DNA of 64,000 bases from Crotophaga sulcirostris (lineage: Eukaryota > Chordata > Aves > Cuculiformes > Crotophagidae). The stretch lies in the NCBI GenBank assembly GCA_013397455.1, contig VYZB01000209.1, positions 533,417 through 597,416 on the forward strand, written 5' to 3'. The number at the start of each line of letters is the position of its first letter. Within the stretch, counting starts at the first letter, position 1. The position numbers and the translations under genes are program-made. Below, piece by piece: positions 26,574 to 36,489 of the stretch. The notes below the pieces were generated by a model, which was not told the origin of the DNA, ran no database searches, and saw only the letters and a program-made list of their open reading frames with translations.

Positions 26574-27889
26574 ATTTGAGCTCATTTTTGCAGCCTTGAA
26601 ATGAGTTTTCTGCCCCAAAGTGGGAGTGGGCACAGGTTTGACACCTTCCCCTGCCAACCCCCTGCCATTCCATCCCCAACCTCCTCCCAAGGCAAAAGCA
26701 GGCAAGCGCTGCTGGTGAGCCCCTGCTTGGGGCTCTGTGTTTTCTGTGAGGGCAGGTTTCGCTCTTCCTCAATGCCTGGTCCCCTTCATGAGTTAAAAAA
26801 AAAAGCTCAATTGAATGGGCTCCAATGAGCACCAGTGCCAGTGCGTGCCAAGTCTGACGGAGCAACCGGTGAGGGGCACCCCCTGAGGACAGTGGTGCCA
26901 TTGGAGCTGTGCACAGCCCAAACCTGGCCTTGGAGTCTAAAATGAAATTTTGTGGATGTGTGAGAAAGGAAATACAAGTGGTTTATGAGTGTTGGGCAAC
27001 TATTTGTTAGAAAACACTCATTTCGGCCAAAATAAAATGGAAGAGATGGTATTGCAGTTGGTGCTGCCCCGGGAAGGCCTGGGGCTGTGGTGGCCCCCAT
27101 CTCCTGTCCCCCAGGCCTCGCAGCAGAGCTGCGCCGTCCCTCGCCTCTCAGCAGCCTCCGCGCTGGGTTTTAGGCAGAAAACAGTGGGAACAGCATAAAT
27201 GGAAAAGATTCCTGTCTGCAAATATTAACTTCTGCACATACCTTTTAAGAAAAGGTGTTTAACAGTGAAAAACTTTAAAGAAAACTTTAAACGTTGTAGA
27301 GAGACCAATTTTTTCTTGTCCAACATGCACAGAAGCCTTGGAGAGTGGTGCGGGGCAGCTGGGGCTGAGCAGAGCAGCTCTTGCCTGGCTGCGCTGCAAG
27401 GTCACCCGCAACAGCGATGGCCAAAGCACCGCCGACATCTGGCACTGGGGCTCTTTGGAAATGCAGCAGCATTTTAAATGTTTAACTGCATTTAAAGATA
27501 TATTTTAGCATTTGCAGAATTAATTAATCTCCTCAGTCTCTATTAGATGTGCGTTGGGTCTTTATGCAGGATGATTTACTCTGCAGCGGTTCGCTGAAGA
27601 TTCATCCATTATTGTGCGAGGAGCGATTTTGTGTTGACAGGACACCAACAGCACAGGAAAGTACGGACGGTGTGATGACAATTACTTGATTTAACCAAGT
27701 ATCTCCGCAGTTTGCTGACAGCTACAGCCAGGGAACCCCCAAACCTGCCCAGGTCGGAGGACGAGAGCGCTGTGCACCCAGAGGGGGTCAATGCTGCAGC
27801 TGGTGATGACGCCCACAGCCCTACGGCCGCACATCCCCCATCCCCAGCTGAAAGTAAATAACAACACAGCCTGTTAGCATTAGCAATTT

Positions 27890-27895
27890 TTTATT
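27890..27895 (-). terminator. NFIA: Distal NFIA poly(A) signal AATAAA
   Basis: On the transcript strand AATAAA is followed within 15-40 bases by a U/GU-rich element (CUGUGUUGUUAUUU), as expected around a cleavage site. Past this point the sequence becomes GC-rich. This suits the main distal end of the UTR, though hexamers at 30,256 and 32,394 could give shorter forms. Confidence 0.55.
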
Positions 27896-27906
27896 TTCCT
27901 TTTTTG

Positions 27907-27914
27907 TTGCATAG
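27907..27914 (-). promoter_or_regulatory. NFIA: miR-153 8mer seed site near the NFIA mRNA end
   Basis: The transcript reads CUAUGCAA, complementary to the miR-153-3p seed at positions 2-8 plus the A opposite position 1. It lies about a dozen bases before the poly(A) signal. Regulation of NFIA by miR-153 in neural stem cells has been reported in mammals. The match is seen directly; function in this species is inferred. Confidence 0.55.
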
Positions 27915-28740
27915 GAAATGCAGTACTTGCTTCCAGTAATTGTATTGTAATGTGAGAAGGTGGTAGCACTAATGGTTGAATACAAGAGTTAAACTAATCC
28001 ACACCAGCTCAAAAAACCTGCGGAGACTTAGTTGAATAAGAATGGATGCCCACAGTGATTCTCAACCAATTACAATTTTTTTCACAGAACACAGTAAAAC
28101 TAAAATGGTAACTATGAGAGTCAATACAAGTATACTAGAGGCACGAGGGGCCTGACTCATAAAAAAAAATGAACACGACATGGTATTAACACGGGTGTCA
28201 AGTGAATTTGCAGCAGATCTTTCACACGGCCAGTGGAAATTTTAGCGCCCTGAATTTCCAATTGATGCTGAGGGACCTGGCTGGGCCACTCTCAGGCAGC
28301 GGAGCAGGGCTAGGTCAGAACTCAGCCGCGCGGAGAAACTGCACAGCCAGCCAAAATGGAGTTTTCTCCTTGATTGTATTTCCAAAGCAAAGAATTTCAC
28401 AGACCTTTCCCCAAGGCAGCAGTTGCAGCCGGGCGCCGGCAGCAAGAACAGGCAGCGGCAGCGGGTGCCAAGCCGGGCACTCCCTTCCTACCATGCTCCG
28501 TCTAAAAACTCATCGTCTTTTTTTTTTTTTTTTCCCCCCTCTTATTAATTTGTGGATACAGATAAAATGGGGGGGGTTTCACCCCACACAATTGTTTTTG
28601 TTCATGCTCGAGTATAGAAGATTAACTACGTGGAAAATAGTCTTCCCTAAAAAAAAGCATACAAAGTACAAAACTTCACATTGTGTATGAGTGTTCGCCT
28701 TTCGGAAGGTTTTCTCTAGAGCTCAGAGGTAGCGATCCAG

Positions 28741-29060
28741 CGCATTGTTCTGGTACGGCCAAGATCTCTTTTGTGACCGAGCAGCCTCGTACCGCCGTGG
28801 CACAAACCCCTGGCGTCGACCGGAGCGTGGCACGGCGCCGGCCTCGCCCCTCTCTCCCCCTTTTCTCCTGCCAGCCTGTGCCTCTGGGGTGTCGGAGCAT
28901 GGTCCCGCGCTGCCTCACCTGCCCCTGCCCCGCAGCCCCTTCCCGTGGGCTCCCGATCTCCGCTGGGGTTCGGGGCGGCAGAGGGGAGCCGGGCAGGGAG
29001 AGCAGAGGCAGCCGCGCGCGTGCCCAGGCAAGCGGGGCCACCCTCGCTCCGGGCGTTAAA
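28741..29060. other. CpG-dense block inside the NFIA 3' UTR
   Basis: I count about 32 CpG dinucleotides in these 320 bases, against a flanking UTR that is AT-rich with few CpGs. A chance 214-codon minus-strand frame and plus-strand frames of 104 and 139 codons cross it, but all are low-complexity Arg/Gly/Pro/Ala-rich and match nothing I know. It could be a CpG island, an internal promoter, or a GC-rich insertion. Confidence 0.7.
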
Positions 29061-29180
29061 GCCCACCAGCCTCCCGTGTTAATAGCAAAGGAGCTTTTAT
29101 GAATCGGGCCCAAAGTTTGTACAGAGTTTGTCTGAAGAAAAATATTGCAACTGTGCATGAAACTAAACAACCACATGAGG

Positions 29181-29216
29181 TTTTTTTTTTTTCTTTTTTT
29201 CTTTTTTTTTTTTTTT
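29181..29216. repeat. T-tract on plus strand (A-tract in NFIA RNA)
   Basis: Almost pure T with two C interruptions. In the NFIA transcript this is a long internal A-rich tract, able to bind oligo(dT) or poly(A)-binding protein. Confidence 0.95.
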
Positions 29217-29476
29217 AAAGGGTTTTTCTTTCTATGAGGAAGTCTGGTGTGAAGAAGGGTCAAGCATGGGTACCTGGTGAACCGCTGCCCATTAAGAAAT
29301 CTCTCACAACGTGAGCTCAATCTCGTTTGTGGGTTTAAAGGACTGTCCCTTAAATTTGAACTTTATGCATCTGTTCTTCAGAGTAAGCTCTCTGAATTCT
29401 TAGGGTAGCTTTTCGAGACGAAAATCTTACCAGGCACGGATTTCTGGTCTCAAACACCATGTCCTGCCCTCTAGGG

Positions 29477-29530
29477 AAAAAAAAAAAAAAAAAAAGAAAA
29501 GGAAAAAAAAAGAAAAAAAAAGAAAAAAAA
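29477..29530. repeat. A-rich tract on plus strand (U-tract in NFIA RNA)
   Basis: About 54 bases of A with sparse G. In the transcript it is a long U-rich stretch of the kind bound by ELAV/Hu or PTB-type proteins, if used at all. Confidence 0.95.
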
Positions 29531-30008
29531 CCCAAAACACAAGTAATACTGAATTTAAGTAAATGTATACCTCCAAAATACTGAAAACACCCCAAATCAA
29601 GAAAAGACAGAATTTGCGTTCTCAGTGAAATATCTTTAAACCTATCTGACAAGAACCAAGTCAGAAAAAAAGACTAACATAACTTTGAGTAATATTCATA
29701 CAGCTACTAAGCATTATGGAATAGCATGCATTAATATTGTACGGTTATTTTACATCACCTATATCAGAAGGTTCTGACAGACAGCGAAGGCTACCGGTGT
29801 AGAAAAATCTTACTTCAGAAGAGCAATATAATACAGATTTCACAGGCACTACATTTTAATATATCAGGTATTATGCTGGTTTTCTTATAATTCTTTCTGT
29901 CCTAAAGCTGGCATTATAACAATGACCGAAAAGGCAAGGATCGAAGTAAACGGAAAGTAGATACCAAAGTTGATATATTCTTTTCTTTTTTTTTTTCAGA
30001 TAGATTAG

Positions 30009-30015
30009 TGCATAG
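30009..30015 (-). promoter_or_regulatory. NFIA: Second miR-153 seed site (7mer)
   Basis: CUAUGCA in the transcript matches miR-153 positions 2-8 without the flanking A. It is a weaker partner of the 8mer near the mRNA end. Confidence 0.35.
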
Positions 30016-30117
30016 TTTCCATGCAGATAAACACTGCTATGCATTTACATTGTTGGAAAGCAGAGTGAATTGAGCCCAAGTTGTCACATTTTTGTAAATC
30101 ATTTTGCCAGCCTGTAA

Positions 30118-30125
30118 TAGCACCA
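30118..30125 (-). promoter_or_regulatory. NFIA: miR-29 8mer seed site
   Basis: The transcript reads UGGUGCUA, a full 8mer for the miR-29 family. Three more 7mer matches (UGGUGCU) occur at 32,642-32,648, 33,888-33,894 and 34,746-34,752. All are on the NFIA sense strand. Four sites in 7 kb is more than expected by chance for one 7mer, but functional use is inferred. Confidence 0.45.
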
Positions 30126-31129
30126 TGTAATGGATTTGCATTAAACATTAAATTGATTTCAGAATTGGTGACACAGTATTCACTACAGTTAAGTGCTATG
30201 GAATAGCTTCAATGTTACCTGCTATATATCAAAGCAATTTTCATCCCACTGCTTTTTTATTGGAAAAAATAAAAGGAAAATGTACTCGATACTAATTAGA
30301 CTATTGCGCAGCCTTGGACTTGATGATGGCATAGCTGGGTTTACTGTCAAACAGTAATACATGCATTGACTTCAAGACAAAATTGGCATTGTAAGCTTGA
30401 TTTAATGAAAATCCTGCCTAGCAGGCAGTGTTAACTTCACAAGACCTGCCTCTGACAGACCTCATGAGGTTTATTTTGCTATTTATTTATTGTTTAGGTG
30501 CCATTGAAGCTCTCCTTACATTGTCATGCCGGTTATGGTTTTAATTTTGTTCGATGGAGGCCTTCTACCAAAAAAAAAAAAAAAAAGATATTTCCAGAGA
30601 CACAATGCAAAGTACAATATTAACTGACATCCTTAAAAAAAAAATCACCACAAGGAAAAAAAAACTGTTTTAGGCTATGTATCTGGGTTTTTTTGTATTT
30701 TCGTACAGTAAATATTTTATAACACTGTTACTACAAAGCTGCAAATATATGGAACAAAGAGAACTAGAGAAAGAAAAAAAAAATGTTAGAGGGATTTTGC
30801 ATATTCCTGTGGGCTGACTGAATACTGCGGAGTTGAGAAAACTTGAGTGTTTCTTTTCCCCTTCGACCTTAAGGGGAGGGGGAACAAGCAACAGAGACAA
30901 AGTGTACCATGGCTGCCTAAACTCGAAGCCCCAAAGTTTTTATTATAAAGGAAGAAGAATAAATAATAATGGCATTGCTGGGGTGCGCGGCGTGATAAAA
31001 GCAAGTGCCCTCGCTCCAAAAAAAAGAGGAGAAAAAGAAAGGAATTAACTTGAGAAAAAGTCAATTCGCGCTAAGCCACTTCTAGGGCTTTAAATTTGGA
31101 TGGGAGGGGAGCGGGTACAGGTCAGAGTA

Positions 31130-31392
31130 CTTGTGCGTCTGACGGTTTCTGGAGAGAAGGAGACCGGGAGGAAAAAGTTGTTCGCGTGACTCAAAAAGAG
31201 ACCGGAGCGAGTCGGGGGGAGCGGGGCTGCAGCGCGGCTCGGGGCGCCTCGGGCTCCTGCTGCACCCCCAGGGGGGACCCCGGCCTGGGCCCCAGCACGG
31301 GCGCGCTCCGAGGGCACACGCTCTGCCTGCTCCCTGCACCTGCACAGACCGGGACGGCCGCGCGTCCTGCGGGAGAGGGGGCGGACGAAATC
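31130..31392. other. Second CpG-dense block inside the NFIA 3' UTR
   Basis: I count about 27 CpGs in roughly 260 bases, again flanked by AT-rich UTR. Open frames across it are short (about 75-100 codons) and Arg/Gly/Pro-rich with no recognisable domain. It resembles the block at 28.74 kb in composition, but I see no long shared sequence. Confidence 0.65.
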
Positions 31393-32023
31393 TGAATTTA
31401 GTGTGTAATGCTTAACAACCCCTGTTGGCTGACACCCTTGACCGCCTACCTAATGTTTTAAAGCCTTTAAAACATTTTTTTTTCTCGCAATTCTGCTCAG
31501 AGTTCCCTAACTTTAGCGTCATCAAACTTAATATGACAAAATACCTTCAAAAATACAGCATACCTGTAATGTCCATTTACAATGGTTCTTCAGTAGCCTA
31601 TACTTCTCAAGCATAGGAATATGCTATACCATTGAGAGAAGAAAAATAACTGTATTTAAATACATACAAAAAGGAAACGGGAAAGTTTTTAACTTAAATC
31701 CAGTTCCCAAAGGAAAAAAAAAAAAAAAAAAAGCAATTCTATGAACGCTGCCTTTATAACGAACAATCAGAAATTCCACTAAGCTAATTTGACAGAAATT
31801 TTTCCTCATTTAAACAACATTACAAAAGTCCTGCATTATAAAATAGGGTAGAATAAATCAGTGTAATCAATAAAACTATACAACATACAAATTACATATC
31901 TTCTGAGTGGGCAGTTTAATTCTCTCTCTTTGCAGCCATGACTACAACATGCTCACTAAAAACAACTAACTGCCCAAACTATTGCTTAGTTTGTTTTGTT
32001 TAAAAAAGGGTGCAATTTTATTG

Positions 32024-32031
32024 TATATACA
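32024..32031 (-). promoter_or_regulatory. NFIA: Pumilio-type element UGUAUAUA
   Basis: A perfect match to UGUANAUA, the PUM1/PUM2 recognition element, on the NFIA sense strand in the middle of the UTR. Single 8-mers occur by chance, so this is only a candidate. Confidence 0.3.
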
Positions 32032-33450
32032 ACCAATTTACTGGTAATACCTTGTCTCATAGCAAGGTTCTGACAAAATGTTTGTCTAGGCTTTTTTCCC
32101 TTCACTGTGAAGCACTGAAAGCTGCTATTTTTTTTTTTTAGTGCACATATGTCTTAATAAAGTAATGCCCAGCTAAGTGCTATAGGGAAGGCAAAGGATG
32201 CTGGCTAGAGGATGTGATACCATATACTAACAATCACACAATACAATAGAGCAAAATGACTACTCAACCACTTATCAGACACATATGAAAATCCAAAACA
32301 TTTTATTTTTTCCTTAAATAGAGAATAACCAGTAAACAATTTTCAGAACTTGGAAGTTTAAAAACGTGCATATAAAAATGGGCATTATATACTTTTATTG
32401 AATGTGGATTGATTGCAGTCTGCTAATAAAAATGGGTGTGGGATCTGAAGAAAAAGGAAGTTTTTTTTTTTTTTAAGGCTTGCTTGTGAAAGGAACAGTT
32501 GTAAAACAAAAATTGCTTGAAGCAGGGTTCAGCTTAGTGCTTCACAGTTTGACTGCTTCTCTAAGAAGAGCCCTTCCTGCATGTGCATTCAAAATCACAA
32601 AAGTACAAAGACAAACACCTAAAACACACTGCGTCAAGTGCAGCACCAACTTTGGTCAAATAAAAAAAAAAGAAAAGAAAAATTAATAATTGCTAAGCTT
32701 TTCTACATGATATAAGCAGGTATTGCATATTTTCATATATCTGGGAGAAAACAAAACAAAAAAGGAAGACTCCAAATAAAATGTAAAATGCAGCAACATC
32801 CAAAAATACTGATAATCTAGCATCTACAGATCTCAGAATAGCACTGCCACTGACCATACAGGACAATAAACACTACTCCTATCTGCGGAACAACTAACAT
32901 CCTATTTAATTCTAGATGTTGAAACTGACAATGGCTGACATAAAAGTCACATTTACAAAAAGTGTCTCCAAATGCTTGACTAGGGAAAAACCCCTTTCAA
33001 TATAGGAACATGTGCAACAATTCCACAAATAATCGCTATCCAGGGCAAGGCACATTGATATGGAATTTTTTTTTTTGTTTCGTGCAAATTAAGAAAACAA
33101 AACAAAACATTGTTTCAGGGAAAAGATGAGGAGCAAAGTGTCTTCCCAAGAATTTCAGTTACTTGATTGTATAGGACAGTAGTAGAAACCCTTCTGAAGG
33201 GTCGAACAAACATAGTTTAAAGGCAAGTGCCTGGAATAGGGATTACAATATTGTGTCTTAATGCACTCTACTTTACCCTACATTAACTATATAAAAATTA
33301 GTTACTAACACTAGAACATGCAGAGACTTTCTCTGATTAGCTGGACGCGCCAACCAGAACGTATATATATGTATAGTATAGGAAACCTTCTTAAAGTTGC
33401 ATGTGAAGCAAAGGGGTGCTCCGCTGTCTGATAGAAAAAATCACTTGCAC

Positions 33451-33556
33451 TCTTTTTTTTTCTTTTTTTTTCCTTTTTTTTGTACATAAGATACAGGACG
33501 TTTGGGGTCCAAACTTTTTTGTTGTTTTTTTTTCTTTTTTTCTTTTTTTTCTTCTT
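33451..33556. repeat. Paired T-rich tracts (A-tracts in NFIA RNA)
   Basis: Two T-rich stretches at 33,451-33,481 and 33,514-33,556, interrupted by single C or G bases, flank about 30 bases of mixed sequence. A related tract lies at 34,263-34,289. Lysine-rich frames on the minus strand are artefacts of these tracts. Confidence 0.9.
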
Positions 33557-34150
33557 CAGCAAGTGCCCTTGCTTTGAACTGGCATAAGTTGTAAGATCAG
33601 CATCATTCGTTTCTGTAAATGTTTTCTTTGCAGTCCAGAAAATGTACCAGTTCAGGGACACGAAGGTGTTTTACTTTCTGGACCGTTCTCTCTTATTCCC
33701 AAGGTGTTTGAGAACTGATAAACCCTATATTGCCGGAAACACGTAAAATTTGTCAGAATTGGCATAATCCATTATAGTGACTTTTAGCTTATAAAATTAA
33801 CAGATATTATGATTTCATTTTAGTTATGTGCTTCGATAACAGAAAATGATTAATTAGCATTTAATGTAGTTAACATATTGTGGTAAAAGCACCATTAGAT
33901 TTGTTTTTTTTTTAAATTTTCCTTCAGTTTTAAAGGGATACAAGTTCAACAATAAAAAACATAAAAAGCAAAAATAGCTCCCCTTTTTCTTGCAAGGCTG
34001 TTTTTTACCCCAATAATTTAGAGTCCTGGGGTGGAAGGACTTGGAAAACAAAAATAGAATTTTCAACAATCTCTATCTTACAAAGATATTTAGCTATCCA
34101 ATGAAATTGCACTTTACTCAATTCAAAATTCGATTGTTTTGATTGATTCC

Positions 34151-34167
34151 TGTCAGTTTCTGTCAAA
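34151..34167 (-). promoter_or_regulatory. NFIA: miR-223 site with extended pairing in NFIA 3' UTR
   Basis: The plus strand reads TGTCAGTTT, identical to the first nine bases of miR-223-3p. After two unmatched bases it reads GTCAAA, identical to the following six bases of that microRNA. The transcript therefore pairs with nucleotides 1-9 and 10-15, leaving a two-base bulge. The site lies about 830 bases after the stop codon. Repression of NFIA by miR-223 is established in human granulopoiesis. The conserved-looking site suggests that the circuit is old. Confidence 0.7.
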
Positions 34168-34657
34168 ACAGACCAACTTCCCCATTTCTGCGTGAATTTT
34201 TGTGTAATTGTTGAAAATTGTTGAAAAATGTTTTTTTTAAATGTAAGTGCAGCATTTCAAACTTTTTTCTTTTTTTTCTTTTTTTTTTTAGTGAATAGTT
34301 GTAGTTCGATGTTTTAAATCGCTCTGCAATTGAGTGGAAAAAAATTGTTGACAATGCTTTTATGGTTCATGTTACATTTCTAAGTGCCAACTGTAAAAAA
34401 AAAACAAAAACAAAAACAAAGCCCCAACCAAAGAAAACCTGCAATTTTTTTTTTTTTCCGATATGTTACAGAAAAACATGCTCTATGTCTGTCCGGTAAG
34501 TTATATATTGCAGAATTCAGCTACTACAAAAGTTATAGTTTAAGTGTGTTTCATGATTTCTCAAGAAGTCTCACACCTGTATGGGAAAAATCGATGAGGA
34601 TACTGTAAAACAGTTAGGCTCCATATGGAAAGTGTGTTACAACAGCGAGTTGGTAAG

Positions 34658-34665
34658 CAGCAGCA
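34658..34665 (-). promoter_or_regulatory. NFIA: miR-424 / miR-15-16 family seed site
   Basis: The transcript reads UGCUGCUG, matching the miR-424 seed (AGCAGCA) plus its first base. It lies about 335 bases after the stop. NFIA repression by miR-424 is known from human monocyte differentiation. The site is embedded in a short GCA repeat, which raises the chance of coincidence. Confidence 0.4.
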
Positions 34666-34998
34666 GAGGCTAGTTCTACTCAGTGTCACCTAACGCTTAC
34701 ACTACCAATGAAACACTTCAAAAGTTATGAAGCCCAACCATTTCCAGCACCATATGAGAAATTACAACAGTCCTAAGTTGTCTAAAAAAACCAAAAAAAA
34801 TAAAATCTCGAAAAAGTTACGGCCTTTGCCATTCAACCATAACGTTTGCCATTTCCATGTACTAGTTTGCTGTCGGTGTCTGCTCGCCTCCCCTTCCGTC
34901 GATGTGAAGTCGCTGCGCTGCGTTGCTGCTGCTTCCGTGTTACAGAGGTGGGAAGGGGTCTGGTGGTCTGTCTGGTGGGTGGTGGGAAGCGGAGACTT

Positions 34999-35016
34999 TT
35001 ATCCCAGGTACCAGGA
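34999..35016 (-). CDS. NFIA: NFIA terminal coding exon (Ser-Trp-Tyr-Leu-Gly-stop)
   Basis: On the minus strand a strong acceptor (CTCCTCTTTCTTTTGCAG) precedes TCC TGG TAC CTG GGA TAA. This gives the five C-terminal residues SWYLG and the stop, exactly the end of vertebrate NFIA. It joins in phase 0 to the exon at 57,507-57,598, which ends Gln-Gln-Thr-Gln. NFIA is a nuclear, dimeric, sequence-specific DNA-binding factor that controls gliogenesis, haematopoiesis and other programmes. Its DNA-binding N-terminus is encoded beyond this window. The exon continues into the long 3' UTR. Confidence 0.96.
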   Translation of the reverse strand, partial: SWYLG

Positions 35017-36489
35017 CTGCAAAAGAAAGAGGAGAAGTGTCAGCCCCGCCGCCTGCTCTCGCTGCTTCCCGAAGGGCTCCGGGCACCGCCGACAGCCTCC
35101 TCCGCCAAGAGGGGGGCTAATTGAGACTGTGACGAATCGACCTAATTGCAAAGCTTAATTAAAAATACTGTACAAATCAATATATTTTTTTTTCTGCCGA
35201 CAGTTGCTGGACATAGCTACAGATGAACGTGGGGGTCATGTCACGTTACAAGTTATCAATCTTTTTAATAGATTACGCCTTGAAGATCCCTCCAGTTCAC
35301 TTTTGTCTAATCCCCTGAAAAGGCGATACACATTCGCCGCTCTGTGCCATTTATCACCCTGCAGTCGGGGTTTTCTTGGGTATTTAGGCATGTGCCAGCA
35401 TAAGCATCTGTTGCTTTATACTGCCCTGCTTCAACTGTCTCGCTGGAACAGATGCACAGAAATTCAACAACAGGGCTGTTTTCTTAGGAGAAATGCGGAT
35501 CGCTAGAGAAAAGCCAGGATAAAGCAAATCTGGGGGAAAGTGGATCAGTGAAAATGTCCTGTATCTCTGGCCATACTTGTGTTTCAAAACAAAATGCAGG
35601 CCCCAATGAATAGCTCTTCTTTGGGAAAATTTTTCCTTTTTTTTTTTTTTTTCCCTCCCTCCTCCCAGAGAGAGGGAATTCCCTGGGATTTCATCTCTGC
35701 AATAGTACTGTCCTTAACCCAACCGCGCAGATGCCCAGGGCACAAAAAGCAATTTTCCTCGTCGATAGCAAAATAAACACCATGAGAAAGCCGGAGTGGG
35801 CTCTGCTGGAGCCGGGCAGTGCCACCCCACAGGGGAGACCCCGCGCGGCCCCGGCGAGGTCAGACCAACCTGAACCCGAGATGAATAAGAGCAGTGTTAG
35901 GCCCTGGGACCGTACGTGCAGGGGGATGCTACTTGGCAATGACAGATTGCTGTGGGAATACACCAACAAGCGGCAACTATTTAGCCTAAAAGTAAAGTAA
36001 TACAACAAGAAAGATTCAGGTATTAAAGAACTGTTGCTGATACCCCACGTTTTTCCTTTGGCTCCTGTAATATATGAGGTGCATACGTGCGCACGTATAA
36101 ACTGATGACAAGTTTTACCAACTTTTTCCTCCGTTACTTTTCAGCATCTGACGTGATTGATAGCGTAATCAACCTGGGGAGGATTTATGAACATTTACAG
36201 AAGACTCTGAGGCAAGTTTCATGTGGGACTTGGAGATTATGTGGTCTTGCCATGGAGGTAGGAACCGCTAAAATAAATAGCGCGATGGGAGAAGTTGTCC
36301 TGCTTCCAATACACCTCATTAACCAACTCTTCCTCCGCTCACTCTTCTGAATACAAACACACTGATCCCATATCGGCTCCATCTATTGCCTACAGATTTT
36401 ATATTTAGAGTTATGCAGGCTGCAATTAAACAAAATAGCTCTCATATGTAAAGTTCATAAACAGAGAAAAGTTCTGGCAGGGTTTGTGA

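Larger units (their letters stand above)
20197..27874. other. Intergenic DNA between TM2D1 and NFIA, distal part
   Basis: I see no gene here. Composition alternates between GC-richer stretches (20.2-21.9, 22.6-23.1, 26.0-27.2 kb) and AT-rich stretches with TAATTA/TTTAAT-like motifs (22.2-22.4, 23.6-24.0, 25.0-25.3, 27.5 kb). The latter resemble the conserved non-coding elements that surround developmental transcription-factor genes. Two short minisatellites and a TAA microsatellite are listed separately. Chance open frames of up to 173 codons in the GC-rich parts have no family resemblance. Confidence 0.6.
27875..34998 (-). other. NFIA: NFIA 3' UTR, about 7.1 kb
   Basis: The region runs from the base after the NFIA stop codon to an estimated cleavage point just past AATAAA at 27,890-27,895. 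It is mostly AU-rich, with long A- and U-tracts, several internal AATAAA hexamers (for example 30,256-30,261 and 32,394-32,399), a Pumilio-type motif and multiple microRNA seed matches. NFIA mRNAs are known for a very long 3' UTR and microRNA control. Two GC-dense blocks at about 28.74-29.06 and 31.13-31.39 kb are out of character. A GC-richer, different-looking sequence starts just beyond 27.86 kb, which supports the chosen end. The exact 3' end is inferred. Confidence 0.75.

Noticed and set aside
26380..26901. 173-codon minus-strand intergenic frame
   Set aside because: GC-rich chance frame with Trp and Gly runs read from CAC/GTG repeats; no family resemblance.
28726..28732. let-7 7mer seed match in the NFIA 3' UTR
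   Set aside because: A single 7mer next to the CpG block, without the flanking A or other let-7 sites; too weak to annotate.
28676..29320. 214-codon minus-strand frame in the NFIA 3' UTR
   Set aside because: It is open because of the CpG-dense block, and its lysine run is read from an A-tract. It lies inside a UTR and matches no family.
33047..33053. miR-124 7mer seed match
   Set aside because: Only one site in 7 kb without the flanking A, so consistent with chance.
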